A DNA stretch of 64,000 nt from Allobacillus saliphilus (GCF_018138385.1 NZ_JAGSIE010000015.1:27587-91586); one strand, 5' to 3'. Shown: positions 16,154-25,198, numbered from the stretch's first letter. Translations and numbers: made by a program. The notes: a model not told the origin generated them from the letters alone.

Positions 16154-17530
16154 ATGGTTCACCAGCAAGTGAAGAATCGATTAAAGGTTTCGCCAGAAGA
16201 ATTCTTGGAAGGTTATCGTTATATCGAGGAAGCGATGAATCAATCAGACTCCTACGAAGACGCTCTACAACACATATTAAAATACTTTGACCGAAAACTG
16301 ACTGGCACATACAGTGCAATTATGATTGTCGATGAGAAGAAGGAATTTATTCAAGAGTGTATCTCGAATGGGTTATCTGAAGAATTCAAGAAGGCCTTTT
16401 GCGGGATGCTTATTGATGAAGGCATTGTCTCTAATGCTACCTCCATTCGGACAGGCAGCGTAACTTATACAGAAAACATTTCGAATGACTTACGTGGGGA
16501 TGTTTTCAGTGATCTTCCTGATTTACTTAAGTTGAGCTCTTGTAGATCTATACCGATCTTCGACTACCGCGATAATGAAGTGCTTGCTGTATTTACTATT
16601 TTTTCGAAGCAATCTCATTCACCTACCAATCGTGAAGTAGAAATCGTCAAATCCTTCCGTTCGCTATTAACATTGTTAATTACAAATTATATACAGTCCG
16701 AACTAATGCGAGTTGATTTTCCGTGGATGAATAAAATTAAAGAACCAAAATCACAAGCTGAAGAGGAATTTAAATGTGAACTATTAAAAGCTATTGAAAA
16801 TAAAGAAATCAAGCCATTCTATCAACCTCTATATCAGATGGATACGAACCGAATCTATGGTTTTGAAGCGTTAGCTCGATGGGATCACCCACAAAAAGGA
16901 ATCCTCCCGCCAAGTGAATTTATCGAGTATGCAGAAGACCATCATATCATCGATTTAATCGACGACCTCGTAGTAGAGCAGGCTTGTGAAGATATCCAGC
17001 AGTTAAAGGAAAAATATAACCAGGATTTCATCTTGTCTGTAAATATTTCAGCTCTTCATATTACACAATTAAACTTTTCAACAAAGTTAAAAAACATTTT
17101 ACTGAAAACAAACTTTTCTGGAGAACAGTTGGCACTCGAAATTACTGAGACGGCTTTAATGCAACAAATTGGTTATGTTTCAAAAACAATTGATCAAATT
17201 AAACAGCTTGGGGTACAAATCTCAATTGATGATTTTGGAACTTCGTACTCGTCATTGAATTATTTGAAGTATTTATCCGTTGATATGATTAAACTTGACC
17301 GTTCCTTTGTGCGAGATGTCGTCGACAACCCAGTCGATCAACGAATTTGTAAAACGATTATACAGCTTGCTGAAGATTTGAACTTAGAACTATTGGCTGA
17401 AGGAATTGAAACAAAGGAGCACTATGAAATCATTCGTAATTACGGATGCAAGATATTCCAAGGCTTTTACTTCAGTCACCCAGTCAAATTGGATGAAGTG
17501 AAGCAGCAGATTATTAAACAACTAGCATGA
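16154..17530 (+). CDS. GAF-EAL cyclic-di-GMP phosphodiesterase
   Basis: Predicted to hydrolyse c-di-GMP to pGpG. Residues about 20-185 resemble a GAF-type sensor. Residues about 205-455 are a complete EAL domain with GFEALARW, SVNISALH, EITETALM, the metal motif IDDFGTSYSSL, the catalytic lysine in DMIKLDRSFV, and AEGIETKEHY. All the residues I know to be needed for catalysis seem present, so it should be active rather than a degenerate effector. No transmembrane segment. Ribosome site GGGAGGGAG. It is co-directional with the peptide gene but separated by that gene's terminator. Confidence 0.87.
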   Translation: MVHQQVKNRLKVSPEEFLEGYRYIEEAMNQSDSYEDALQHILKYFDRKLTGTYSAIMIVDEKKEFIQECISNGLSEEFKKAFCGMLIDEGIVSNATSIRTGSVTYTENISNDLRGDVFSDLPDLLKLSSCRSIPIFDYRDNEVLAVFTIFSKQSHSPTNREVEIVKSFRSLLTLLITNYIQSELMRVDFPWMNKIKEPKSQAEEEFKCELLKAIENKEIKPFYQPLYQMDTNRIYGFEALARWDHPQKGILPPSEFIEYAEDHHIIDLIDDLVVEQACEDIQQLKEKYNQDFILSVNISALHITQLNFSTKLKNILLKTNFSGEQLALEITETALMQQIGYVSKTIDQIKQLGVQISIDDFGTSYSSLNYLKYLSVDMIKLDRSFVRDVVDNPVDQRICKTIIQLAEDLNLELLAEGIETKEHYEIIRNYGCKIFQGFYFSHPVKLDEVKQQIIKQLA

Positions 17531-17582
17531 AAATCGCTAATTACCTAACTATTGGTTTATATATTACTCCCTTTTTCGATTT

Positions 17583-17617
17583 GTCCTAACCTTACTGGAG
17601 GTTAGGACGTTTTTTTG
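17583..17617 (+). terminator. Terminator of the EAL gene
   Basis: GTCCTAACC / GGTTAGGAC perfect stem followed by GTTTTTTT. Confidence 0.88.
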
Positions 17618-17698
17618 AGGATTGCTTCTAAGATGAGTCCTCATTTGGTAAATGATATAATGATGTAAATAAGATAAGGGGATGGGGGAAGAGCTTAA

Positions 17699-18136
17699 AT
17701 GGCAATTCAATTAGAAACGGTCATTGAAGCACCAATCGAACAAGTTTTTGATGTAGCATCAAATTATCGATATACGGAGAATATGAGTCATATTGAAGAT
17801 ATCGAAGTAATAACCGATGGACCAGTCGGTTTGAATACTGGCATTAAAGAAACAAGAAATATTCGAGGATTCAAAGTGGAAAACATTTTGAAAGTAACTG
17901 AATATGAACCGAACAAACGATTCACAGTTGAAAGTCAGCAACATCAATTGTTTGTGAAATACACATACCTTTTCTCAGAAGTGGATCACGGAACAAAAGT
18001 CGAATTTATTGGCAAATTGAAACCATCTGGAATTAAAAACAAGTTATATAAACCGTTCATTACGAAGATGATCAAAAAAGAGGATGGCGACCAATTGCAA
18101 GCGATGAAACAATACATTGAGGAAAACGCTCAATAG
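17699..18136 (+). CDS. SRPBCC (START/Bet v1-like) family protein
   Basis: A 145-aa single-domain protein with the SRPBCC pattern: IQLETVIEAPIEQVFDVASN at the N-terminus, a central strand pair, then VEFIGKLKPSG and a long C-terminal helix (DGDQLQAMKQYIEENAQ). These helix-grip proteins bind hydrophobic ligands; no catalytic residue is evident. Start ATG 17699 follows a GGGGGAAGAG ribosome site. Function unknown. Confidence 0.72.
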   Translation: MAIQLETVIEAPIEQVFDVASNYRYTENMSHIEDIEVITDGPVGLNTGIKETRNIRGFKVENILKVTEYEPNKRFTVESQQHQLFVKYTYLFSEVDHGTKVEFIGKLKPSGIKNKLYKPFITKMIKKEDGDQLQAMKQYIEENAQ

Positions 18137-18213
18137 TCCTTTATTGATCACATTTCGTTTTTGTTATTAATTTTCTCTATAGATGGGTAAACAAGAATTA
18201 GGAGGGAGAAGTT

Positions 18214-18510
18214 ATGGAATTATTGTCGGAAGAAAAGATCGAACAAGAGCTTGAGAAACTATCGACGTGGAAACGCATCGATGAAAAATGGATTCGCCGT
18301 CGCTACAAATTTGATAACTACTTATTAGGTGTTGAATTTGTCAGCAAAGTGGCGGCATATGCAGAGGGGAAGCAACATCATCCGAATATTGCAATTGATT
18401 ATAAGGTGGTAACGCTTAAGATTTCATCTTGGGAAATGCAAGGCATTACAGATTTAGATATTGAAATGGCACATTATTTTGATGAATTATATGAGCAGTC
18501 AGACAAATAA
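18214..18510 (+). CDS. 4a-hydroxytetrahydrobiopterin dehydratase (PCD/DCoH)
   Basis: Dehydrates 4a-hydroxytetrahydropterin, recycling the cofactor of aromatic amino-acid hydroxylases. The 98-aa length matches the family. The signature E-x-x-x-H-H-P occurs as EGKQHHPNIAIDY, followed by the usual VTLKISSWEMQGITDLD. In Bacillaceae lacking phenylalanine hydroxylase it may act in other pterin chemistry; no hydroxylase gene is in this window. GGAGGG precedes the ATG. Confidence 0.88.
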   Translation: MELLSEEKIEQELEKLSTWKRIDEKWIRRRYKFDNYLLGVEFVSKVAAYAEGKQHHPNIAIDYKVVTLKISSWEMQGITDLDIEMAHYFDELYEQSDK

Positions 18511-18525
18511 TAACATGAGTGATTT

Positions 18526-18557
18526 ATGCTGCCCCGCAAGCGATTCTTGCTGGGCAG
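18526..18557 (+). terminator. Hairpin after the pterin dehydratase gene
   Basis: CTGCCCCGCAAG / CTTGCTGGGCAG stem. The T-run is lacking, so termination would be weak. Confidence 0.4.
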
Positions 18558-18603
18558 TTACTAATTGGAGCGTAAAATTATGGTTATGTAAATTGGAGTG
18601 ATT

Positions 18604-18942
18604 ATGATGGAATATTTCGAGCGATTGGCAACCGTTGAAGAAGCAGAACAGTTCATAGAAGAAAACGATGTGGCTTTTTTGTACATTTCACAAGAAAACT
18701 GTAGCGTATGTCATGGTCTGAAGCCGCAAGTCAAAAAAGTAATGGATCAGTATCCAAAAATCCAAACGGCTGAGATTCGTACAGATGATGCTCCCGAAGT
18801 GGCAAGTAAATTTCATATTTTTACGGTGCCCGTTCTTTTACTATTTGTAGACGGTAAGGAATATCATCGGGAAGCTCGTTCGGTTTATATGCAAAAATTT
18901 GATGAGAAAATCAAAGAGCTTTACGAAAATTATTTTGATTAA
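18604..18942 (+). CDS. Thioredoxin-like protein (YdbP type)
   Basis: Cytoplasmic thioredoxin-fold protein of 112 aa. The active-site motif is C-S-V-C in QENCSVCHGLKPQVKKVM, in place of the usual CGPC. The cis-proline loop is FTVPVLLLFVDGKE. Start ATG 18604 is preferred (GGAG 5 nt upstream); GTG 18598 and ATG 18607 are alternatives. The partner reductase and substrates are unknown. Its own palindromic terminator follows. Confidence 0.8.
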   Translation: MMEYFERLATVEEAEQFIEENDVAFLYISQENCSVCHGLKPQVKKVMDQYPKIQTAEIRTDDAPEVASKFHIFTVPVLLLFVDGKEYHREARSVYMQKFDEKIKELYENYFD

Positions 18943-18953
18943 CTTATATTAGT

Positions 18954-18994
18954 CATTGCCCATGTATAACTAGTTATGCGGTAATCTTTTTTAG
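18954..18994 (+). terminator. Terminator of the thioredoxin-like gene
   Basis: Centred on the palindrome ATAACTAGTTAT, extended by imperfect ATTGCC / GGTAAT arms, followed by CTTTTTT. Downstream to 19255 I see only AT-rich sequence and no further gene. Confidence 0.75.
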
Positions 18995-19255
18995 GATAAC
19001 AATTAGATGGAATTTATCTGCTTCAATAATAAGATTTTTGAGCCTCCTACCTTCACCATTGTATCTTGTGATTTTTTTCTCTGTATAAATAATTTCTACT
19101 TTAATTACTGTTAATAAAACGACACGAATTCTTTAGAATAGGACATTCGACTAACAAGCGAACAAGGTCTTTTTACTTAATCGTTAAGATTAGTTTTTAA
19201 AACGAACCATTGAGGGTAAACTATACAAAATTACCGTGTCATTTTGGAGGCAGTC

Positions 19256-20710
19256 ATGAACATCGAAAAGATCCTTAATGGAATATCATATAAAAATCCA
19301 TATAATGAGCCGTTAGATCACATAGATATCCTAGGGATTACAGACGATTCACGTGAAGTGCAAGAAGGGTTTATGTTTATTGCTGTCAATGGCGAGAAAA
19401 TCGACGGGCATCAATACATTGACGAAGCGATTCAAAACGGAGCATCAGTGGTTGTCGGTGAACGACCTGAACCGTTGGAGAAAAGTGTCTATTTATCTGT
19501 AGAACAGTCAAAATCAGTTTTAGGAATTATAGCGAAAAACTTTTATGACACAACTAATAACAAACAGCAGATCATTGGAATTACAGGAACAAATGGAAAA
19601 ACGACGACAAGTTATATGTTGAAGGCAGCATTGGAGGCTCAAGGTTATCAATGTGGCGTAGTAGGGACAATTCAAAACATTGTTAACGGACAAGCCTTTA
19701 AAACGATTAATACAACTCCGAACCCACTTAAGCTACACCAACTACTTCATAAAAGTGAAGATGATGTGATGATCGTTGAAGTATCATCGCACGCGTTAAA
19801 GCAAGACCGTGTCAAAGGCGTCATCTTTGATGTGGCTATTTTTACGAACTTGGAAAAAGAGCACTTAGATTACCATGCAACAATGGAAGACTACTTTGAA
19901 ACAAAGTATCAGCTTTTTAAACAGTTAAAGAAAAATGGACTAGCAATTGTAAATCGAGACAATTCATGGGGAGAAATTGTTTATCGCAGATTGAAAGAAC
20001 AATCATATGTATTAAAGACGATTAGTACTGAATCGGACGCATCCATACTGTTAAATATTGAGCAGTCGACCATTCAATTTTCAGGCGGAAAAGCTATCCC
20101 ATTTGAGTTGAAGATGCCTGGTGAACATAATCGATTAAATGCTGCGATGACTTTACTCGTTTGTGAGCACTTTCGGTTGAATCGTGAGAAGTCGATGGAT
20201 GTTCTCCGTCATTTTGCATCATTACCAGGTCGATTTGAGTCGATTCATTTCCCAGGAAATAAACGAATCGCCATCGATTATGCTCATACGACAAAAGGTA
20301 TTATTTATTGCTTGAAAGCTGCTCGTGAATGTAACGCCAAACGGGTAATTCATGTGTTTGGATTTCGAGGGAATCGAGACGAGTCGAAACGAGCTGATAT
20401 GTTAATAAATTCAGCGATATACAGTGACCAATATATCTTGACTTTAGATGACCTCAATGAACAAACTGAGGAAGAAATGATACAAGTGTTGTATGATTAC
20501 CATGAAAAGTATGGCCATTCACAAGGAAAGATCATACCAGACCGAACGCTTGCGATCAAAGAAGCCATTGAAGCTGCGGATGAAGGAGATATTGTCCTAG
20601 TAACAGGAAAAGGCCACGAGTCATACAATCAAGCGTTTCAATTAGGAACAAATTCTGACAGAGAGACCGCTGAGAAGATAAAACAAGCGGTTAAAGATAT
20701 GACTGTATAA
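19256..20710 (+). CDS. MurE-like UDP-N-acetylmuramyl-peptide synthetase, stand-alone and atypical
   Basis: Mur ligase of 484 aa with all three domains. It has the ATP loop GITGTNGKTT, the UMAG-binding TPNPLKLHQLL, VEVSSHALKQDRV, NLEKEHLDYHATMEDYFETK (carbamylated lysine region) and a C-terminal HVFGFRGNRDESKR. Where DAP-adding MurE has the specificity motif DNPR, this protein reads LTLDDLNEQTEEE. The amino acid it adds may therefore not be meso-DAP. It lies outside any division/cell-wall cluster. Start ATG 19256 is set by GGAGG 5 nt upstream. It is probably a second MurE paralogue. Confidence 0.78.
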   Translation: MNIEKILNGISYKNPYNEPLDHIDILGITDDSREVQEGFMFIAVNGEKIDGHQYIDEAIQNGASVVVGERPEPLEKSVYLSVEQSKSVLGIIAKNFYDTTNNKQQIIGITGTNGKTTTSYMLKAALEAQGYQCGVVGTIQNIVNGQAFKTINTTPNPLKLHQLLHKSEDDVMIVEVSSHALKQDRVKGVIFDVAIFTNLEKEHLDYHATMEDYFETKYQLFKQLKKNGLAIVNRDNSWGEIVYRRLKEQSYVLKTISTESDASILLNIEQSTIQFSGGKAIPFELKMPGEHNRLNAAMTLLVCEHFRLNREKSMDVLRHFASLPGRFESIHFPGNKRIAIDYAHTTKGIIYCLKAARECNAKRVIHVFGFRGNRDESKRADMLINSAIYSDQYILTLDDLNEQTEEEMIQVLYDYHEKYGHSQGKIIPDRTLAIKEAIEAADEGDIVLVTGKGHESYNQAFQLGTNSDRETAEKIKQAVKDMTV

Positions 20711-20711
20711 A

Positions 20712-20757
20712 AAGCATTCCAACGTCGATTATATCGATGTCGGAATGCTTTCTTTGT
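20712..20757. terminator. Bidirectional terminator between the MurE-like and MFS genes
   Basis: AAAGCATTCC / GGAATGCTTT outer stem plus a TCGA / TCGA inner stem; serves both convergent genes. Confidence 0.85.
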
Positions 20758-20758
20758 G

Positions 20759-21958
20759 TTATTCAATTTGTCCTACTGGATCGCTGTCTGTTTCGATTCT
20801 TTTTTCAGTTAAGGACAATAAATAGATAGAAAGGAATGGTAGCAAAAGTAGTAGTGCCAAAATGATAAACAAAACATGAATGGAGTAATGGTCGACAATC
20901 AGACCGCCAAATGCGGGGCCAGTCATCCGACCAGCTGTAGCAACACTATTAATGATTCCTTGGTAAAAACCAGTTCTGCCTTCCGGTGCTAAGCTTCCAG
21001 CTATTGTCGGGACGGCAGGCCAAACAAACATTTCACCAAAAGTGAGAATAACCATGCCTATCGCGAACTCAGCAAAAGACTCCGCTTTAAGAATATAAAT
21101 AAAGGAACTAAGGAAGATGGCATTTCCTACGACGATTTGCATCTTAGGACTTGTAATCCAACGCGTGATTAGCTTCATCAACGGCTGGCCCGCGATTATC
21201 ATTGCTCCATTAATTGTCCATAAAATACTATACCGATCAATCGGAATTCCTAAGTCTTGGGTGTATGAAGCGATTGTTGTTTGCCACTGAGTATATGCAA
21301 CCCAAGCGATAAAGAACCCAATACTTAAAAAGCCAAGAGCTAAGAAAGACTTTCTGTTTTTAATCGTAATTCCTGTACTGAAAACCGTTGAGTAAGCATT
21401 CGCATCGACTTTCTTTTCCATCGGCTTAAAGGTAAAATACACAAGCAAATAAAACAAAATGAAAAGGGAAGCATTTGCCCAAAAAATATACGAAAAGGAA
21501 TAGTAGGCAACAAAACCTCCAAGTGAAGCTCCGAGTGCGACACCGACATTTTGTGCCACATAGATTGCATTAAATGACCTTCTTCCACCTTCAGGCCATA
21601 CCGAAGTTGCCATAGCATACATCGCAGGAACGATTACACCTGAACCTAATCCCATCGTAATTAATAAAATCGAGTAAGGTACAAGAGAATGGAATTGAGT
21701 TAACATAATTGCGGAAATTAGCGTTAAAGCTCCGCCACTCAATATTGTTCGATATCCTCCAATTTTATCAAAAAGCGTTCCGCCGATTAAATTACCAACA
21801 ATCGCAGCTCCTTGATTAAACATCAAAATAAGCCCAGCAAAAGTTAGCGACTCGCCAAGCTCGTTATGCATATAGATTGTATTTAACGGCCAGATGAATG
21901 AAGCACCTGTGACATTAATAGATGTAGCGATAATTAAAATCCAAACCTGTTTCGGCAT
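20759..21958 (-). CDS. MFS transporter, 12-helix efflux type (YttB-like)
   Basis: Major facilitator of 399 aa with twelve hydrophobic segments. The motif between helices 2 and 3 reads GGTLFDKIGGYRTI (the A motif GxLaDrxGrkxxl), and helix 5 carries GVALGASLGGFVAYYS. The N-terminus (VTGASFIWPLNTIYMHNELG) recalls B. subtilis YttB. Probable small-molecule or drug exporter; the substrate is not inferable. It is convergent with the MurE-like gene. Confidence 0.78.
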   Translation of the reverse strand: MPKQVWILIIATSINVTGASFIWPLNTIYMHNELGESLTFAGLILMFNQGAAIVGNLIGGTLFDKIGGYRTILSGGALTLISAIMLTQFHSLVPYSILLITMGLGSGVIVPAMYAMATSVWPEGGRRSFNAIYVAQNVGVALGASLGGFVAYYSFSYIFWANASLFILFYLLVYFTFKPMEKKVDANAYSTVFSTGITIKNRKSFLALGFLSIGFFIAWVAYTQWQTTIASYTQDLGIPIDRYSILWTINGAMIIAGQPLMKLITRWITSPKMQIVVGNAIFLSSFIYILKAESFAEFAIGMVILTFGEMFVWPAVPTIAGSLAPEGRTGFYQGIINSVATAGRMTGPAFGGLIVDHYSIHVLFIILALLLLLPFLSIYLLSLTEKRIETDSDPVGQIE

Positions 21959-22099
21959 ATGTTGTTACCCCTAATTAGAAAGAATCCCATTACTTTATTC
22001 CACGTATTTTATCATGATTAGTCGAAAAAAACTATGGCCGGACTTTAATTAGTCGTTACTATATGAAAGTGTGTTAGTGAGCGTTGAGAGGGCGCGTGA

Positions 22100-22232
22100 C
22101 TGTTCAAACGATCGCGCTTACCGTTCAAAGAATCACGCTATCCATTCAAAGCACCGTTCTTACCGTTCAAAGAATCACGCTATCCGTTCAAAGCACCGTT
22201 CTTACCGTTCAAACGATTCCGCTTACCGTTTA
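22100..22232. repeat. 21-bp tandem array, six units (array R2)
   Basis: Perfect 21-bp register from 22107 to 22232. Each unit ends in a variant of ACCGTTCA and alternates in a 42-bp super-period: AAGAATCACGCTATCC(G/A)TTCA with AAGCACCGTTCTTACCGTTCA. It lies between the divergent start codons of the MFS gene and the sodium channel. The reading frame across it (22071-22259) has no ribosome site and only echoes the repeat. Shares the motif ACCGYTCRA with array R5. Confidence 0.92.
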
Positions 22233-22329
22233 ACCGCCATTCCAAATATACATAATTAACACAATTATTTTCTCCAAAATGACAAGCTGTTTATGATAAA
22301 ATAAAGCAGGCATAATTAAAGGTGGGGGA

Positions 22330-23136
22330 TTGGGATTGTTGCAAACATTTAGTAGAAAAATTGTGGAACATTCGTTGTTTCAACCGATTGTAATCGGCAT
22401 TATATTATTGAATGCTATCTTTGTCGGCGTTGAAACGTACGGAAGTTTATATGAAAAATATAGAGAGTTGTTTTTGACTTTTGATATCATCGTTTTAGTT
22501 TTATTTACGATTGAAATTATACTAAAGATGATTGCAGAAGAGAAAACCTTAAATTTCTTTAAAGATAATTGGAACGTCTTTGACTTTTTGATTGTTGCTG
22601 CAAGTTATATTTTTATCGGGTCACCATTTATTACGGTGTTACGGGTTTTACGTGTACTGCGGGTTTTCCGTACGATATCCGTCATACCATCATTACGAAA
22701 ATTAGTGAATGCTTTATTGATGACCTTACCTTCTTTAGGAACGATCATGTTACTGTTATTCATCGTATTTTATATTTTCAGTGTCATCGGTACAATGCTC
22801 TTCCAAGATGTCAGCGCGGAGTACTTTGGGAATCTGCAACTGACAGCATTGACATTATTTCAGATGATTACACTAGAGTCATGGGCAAGTGGAGTTATGC
22901 GTCCAGTTATGGAGATAACGCCGTGGGCATGGATCTATTTTGTTGTCTTTATTCTTGTCGGCGCTTTTGTTGTGCTTAACCTCTTTGTTGGTGTCATCGT
23001 CAATAACTTCGAAAAGATTGATGCATGGGAGAAAGAAGAAGAGGATGAGGCGGACCAAAAGCTTGTCCGTAGCGAAATAGCTGAATTGAAACAGGAAATT
23101 CGGGAATTAAAAGAATTAATTAAAGAGAAAAACTAG
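22330..23136 (+). CDS. NaChBac-type voltage-gated sodium channel
   Basis: Homotetrameric single-repeat voltage-gated channel, 268 aa (NaChBac is 274). Helices S1-S4 span about residues 15-120, with S4 carrying regularly spaced arginines (RVLRVLRVFRTISVIPS). The S5-pore-S6 region contains the selectivity filter TLESWAS, identical to the NaChBac filter and diagnostic for Na+. S6 is FVVLNLFVGVIVNNF. The C-terminal acidic segment and coiled coil (SEIAELKQEIRELKELIKEK) are the usual tetramer bundle. There is no ATG; start TTG 22330 (or 22336/22339) follows AAGGTGGGGG. In alkaliphiles the orthologue supports Na+ re-entry for motility and pH homeostasis. Confidence 0.93.
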   Translation: MGLLQTFSRKIVEHSLFQPIVIGIILLNAIFVGVETYGSLYEKYRELFLTFDIIVLVLFTIEIILKMIAEEKTLNFFKDNWNVFDFLIVAASYIFIGSPFITVLRVLRVLRVFRTISVIPSLRKLVNALLMTLPSLGTIMLLLFIVFYIFSVIGTMLFQDVSAEYFGNLQLTALTLFQMITLESWASGVMRPVMEITPWAWIYFVVFILVGAFVVLNLFVGVIVNNFEKIDAWEKEEEDEADQKLVRSEIAELKQEIRELKELIKEKN

Positions 23137-23167
23137 AGAAAAGCTGGGAAAAGTTTATAAGTAAAAA

Positions 23168-23213
23168 TAAAAACCCGAACAATTTAGATGTAAATAAATC
23201 GTTCGGGTTTTCT
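23168..23213 (+). terminator. Terminator of the sodium-channel gene
   Basis: AAACCCGAAC-A-ATTTA / TAAAT-C-GTTCGGGTTT stem followed by TCT. Confidence 0.8.
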
Positions 23214-23229
23214 ATTTGGAAAACGCTCC

Positions 23230-23340
23230 ATCAAAACACTTCGCTTGCCGCGGGCACGACTCGAGCCTCCTCGGCTCAAAACCATGGCCTGCGGGGTCTC
23301 GAGTAACGTGCTGTTCCCGCAGGCGTCTACGTGTTTTGAT
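23230..23340 (+). repeat. Dispersed structured repeat, copy C (short form)
   Basis: A 111-bp hairpin-like element with perfect 10-bp terminal inverted repeats (ATCAAAACAC / GTGTTTTGAT) and inner arms ACTCGAG / CTCGAGT. Its strand carries GAGCCTCCTCG, GGGGTCTC and GTCTACGT in the same order as the reverse complement of the longer repeat at 42857-43142. The local GC is well above its surroundings. It sits between the channel terminator and the coat gene's 3' end. Confidence 0.75.
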
Positions 23341-23410
23341 TCCGCTCCTATACATTAACTTTATTGTTATTTAGATATTCGTCTTTTACATTAAAATTTT
23401 TCTTATAAAA

Positions 23411-24028
23411 TTAATGCTGCTGCGGATTCGGGATAGCTGTGAAACTGTTCAGTAATTGAGTCATCGACTGATCATCAAACTGCGGCACTTGGTAGTAGCT
23501 ACGATCGTTTTGATACAAAAACAGCTCATAAGCCATTTCACATAAGTTTGGTACACTATCTTGCAAAACACGACGCATGACTGGGTTTGTTGCTTCCAAT
23601 GCAGATGTCGTACAAGCTGTAGCACATGCTTTAATATGACCCATCATATAACTTGAGTAATTTTGTTCATTCAATGATTGTGGAGATTGCTGCGGTTGTG
23701 TCGGTTGGCTGGGACTTAAACCATACGTGACGTCATTTGAAAGTTCAAAGTTATATGTCGTTGTTGGTTGTGGTGGACGTGTTCCAGATTGATACGTATT
23801 TACCATCGTGTTATACAGTTGATTCAAATACTGAGTTTGTCTAGATAAAATACTTTTAAGCTGTTCACATTGAATATTTGGTTGGTACATTTTATAATGC
23901 TCCAACGTGCCGGTAAGAGTAGACAACGTTTCATGAACATCCATGATTTCATGGGCGCCATGACTTTTGTTTGCAGCTAAATTGCTCGAATTCTGCATTT
24001 GGCTGTTCGGGTTTTGTTGCTGTTGCAT
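23411..24028 (-). CDS. Spore coat protein, CotF/YhcQ-like
   Basis: A 205-aa protein. The N-terminal 28 residues are Gln/Asn-rich, followed by a helical CotF-type region (HEIMDVHETLSTLTGTLEHYKM), a Pro/Gln linker, and a second helical part (YMMGHIKACATACTTSALEATNP, then CEMAYELFLYQNDRSYY). This order matches YhcQ and related CotF-family proteins of spores. GGAGGA precedes the ATG. Monocistronic; mother-cell sporulation control is expected from the family but no sigma-K/E promoter was confirmed. Confidence 0.78.
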   Translation of the reverse strand: MQQQQNPNSQMQNSSNLAANKSHGAHEIMDVHETLSTLTGTLEHYKMYQPNIQCEQLKSILSRQTQYLNQLYNTMVNTYQSGTRPPQPTTTYNFELSNDVTYGLSPSQPTQPQQSPQSLNEQNYSSYMMGHIKACATACTTSALEATNPVMRRVLQDSVPNLCEMAYELFLYQNDRSYYQVPQFDDQSMTQLLNSFTAIPNPQQH

Positions 24029-24091
24029 GAAAGAATCCTCCTTTGTGTAAAGTACATTTATAAGGTGGTTCTTTCTGATTGGAATTATTCA

Positions 24092-24133
24092 TAAAAAAAC
24101 TGCCCTCGAATGCTTCCATTCAAGAACAGTTTG
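24092..24133 (-). terminator. Terminator of pdxK
   Basis: On the minus strand AAACTGTTCTTGAATGG pairs imperfectly with CCCTCGAATGC...CAGTTT, followed by TTTT. Confidence 0.7.
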
Positions 24134-24138
24134 TCGTG

Positions 24139-24933
24139 TTATTTGCGGTTTGCATATTGTTTAACGGAGCCGACATACTCATTCAGCTTTTCTGCGCCTT
24201 TGATGGCATTGAAAACAAATTCTTTTGCAAATTCAACAGCTTCTCGAGGAGATTTACCGTTAACGTAAGAACCGGCTATAGCTGAGGCGAATGTACAGCC
24301 TGCGCCATGTGTATAAGCTGACTGAATAACCTCACCTTCTAAAACAGTGAGTTCACTACCGTCGTAGAAAACATCAACAGCTTTGTTCTCATCGATATCT
24401 GATCCACCCTTAATGACAACGTTTTTCGCCCCGAGATCATGGATTTTCTTAGCTGCTTCTTTCATTTCGTCAACCGTTCTCAATAAAGGCATTTCTGTTA
24501 ACTGACTAGCTTCGAAAAGGTTCGGTGTTGTAATAACAGCTTTCGGTACAAGGATTTTACGTAGAGCAATCGCGTTCTCTGGATGAACGGGCTCATCAAC
24601 ACCTTTACAAGCTAAAACGGGATCGACTACAGCTTCAAGGTTATATTGGTCAATAGTGTCTGCAGCCAATTGAATGGATTCGGTTGTTGGAATCATCCCT
24701 GTTTTCATTAAGTCTACACCAATTCCATCTAAAATCGTACGAAGCTGTGCTTTGACGGTGTCAATTTCAATTGGATAGACATCGTGTGCCCAATTATTTT
24801 CTGGGTTTTGTGCAACCATTGTCGTCAGCGCGGTCATTCCATACACACCTAGTTCTTCCATTGTTTTTAGGTCTGCTTGGATACCTGCACCACCACTTGT
24901 ATCGGATCCTGCCATAATAAGAACTTTTTTCAT
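24139..24933 (-). CDS. pdxK: Pyridoxine/pyridoxal/pyridoxamine kinase
   Basis: Ribokinase-fold kinase phosphorylating B6 vitamers in PLP salvage. 264 aa. It shows SDTSGGAGIQADLKTMEELG, MKTGMIPT, the DPVLACKGVDE segment that marks the PdxK branch (ThiD proteins usually read DPVMxAKSG), VIKGGSD, and the anion hole and base in THGAGCTFASAIAG. The related HMP kinase ThiD is the alternative; Bacilli carry both. Monocistronic. The 265-bp gap upstream holds only its promoter region and the pstB terminator. Confidence 0.82.
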   Translation of the reverse strand: MKKVLIMAGSDTSGGAGIQADLKTMEELGVYGMTALTTMVAQNPENNWAHDVYPIEIDTVKAQLRTILDGIGVDLMKTGMIPTTESIQLAADTIDQYNLEAVVDPVLACKGVDEPVHPENAIALRKILVPKAVITTPNLFEASQLTEMPLLRTVDEMKEAAKKIHDLGAKNVVIKGGSDIDENKAVDVFYDGSELTVLEGEVIQSAYTHGAGCTFASAIAGSYVNGKSPREAVEFAKEFVFNAIKGAEKLNEYVGSVKQYANRK

Positions 24934-25134
24934 TTTTTTCTTCCCCCTTAGTATGTGTAGCTAAATTCCACAGACGGGAAAAATGATGATTTGATTATTG
25001 ATGTATCATTTTTAAAGTCTGATAAATCGTTAACATTTGTTGCATAAGTAAAGAATAATTTTATTTTACACGTTTCGATTTATCTTGACAATTAGATGAT
25101 ACTGAAAAAACATCCTTTAATTTTAAAATAGCTA

Positions 25135-25175
25135 AATGCAAAAATGCCCATAAAGCAACTGCTTCATGAGCGAAA
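25135..25175 (-). terminator. Terminator of the pst operon
   Basis: Minus-strand stem GCTCATGAAGC / GCTTTATGGGC followed by ATTTTTG, 24 nt after the pstB stop. Confidence 0.7.
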
Positions 25176-25198
25176 GAACAACATACTCAGTTTGGAGT

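Noticed and set aside
22071..22259. Arg/Ser-rich protein across array R2
   Set aside because: No ribosome site, and the sequence is only the translation of the repeat.
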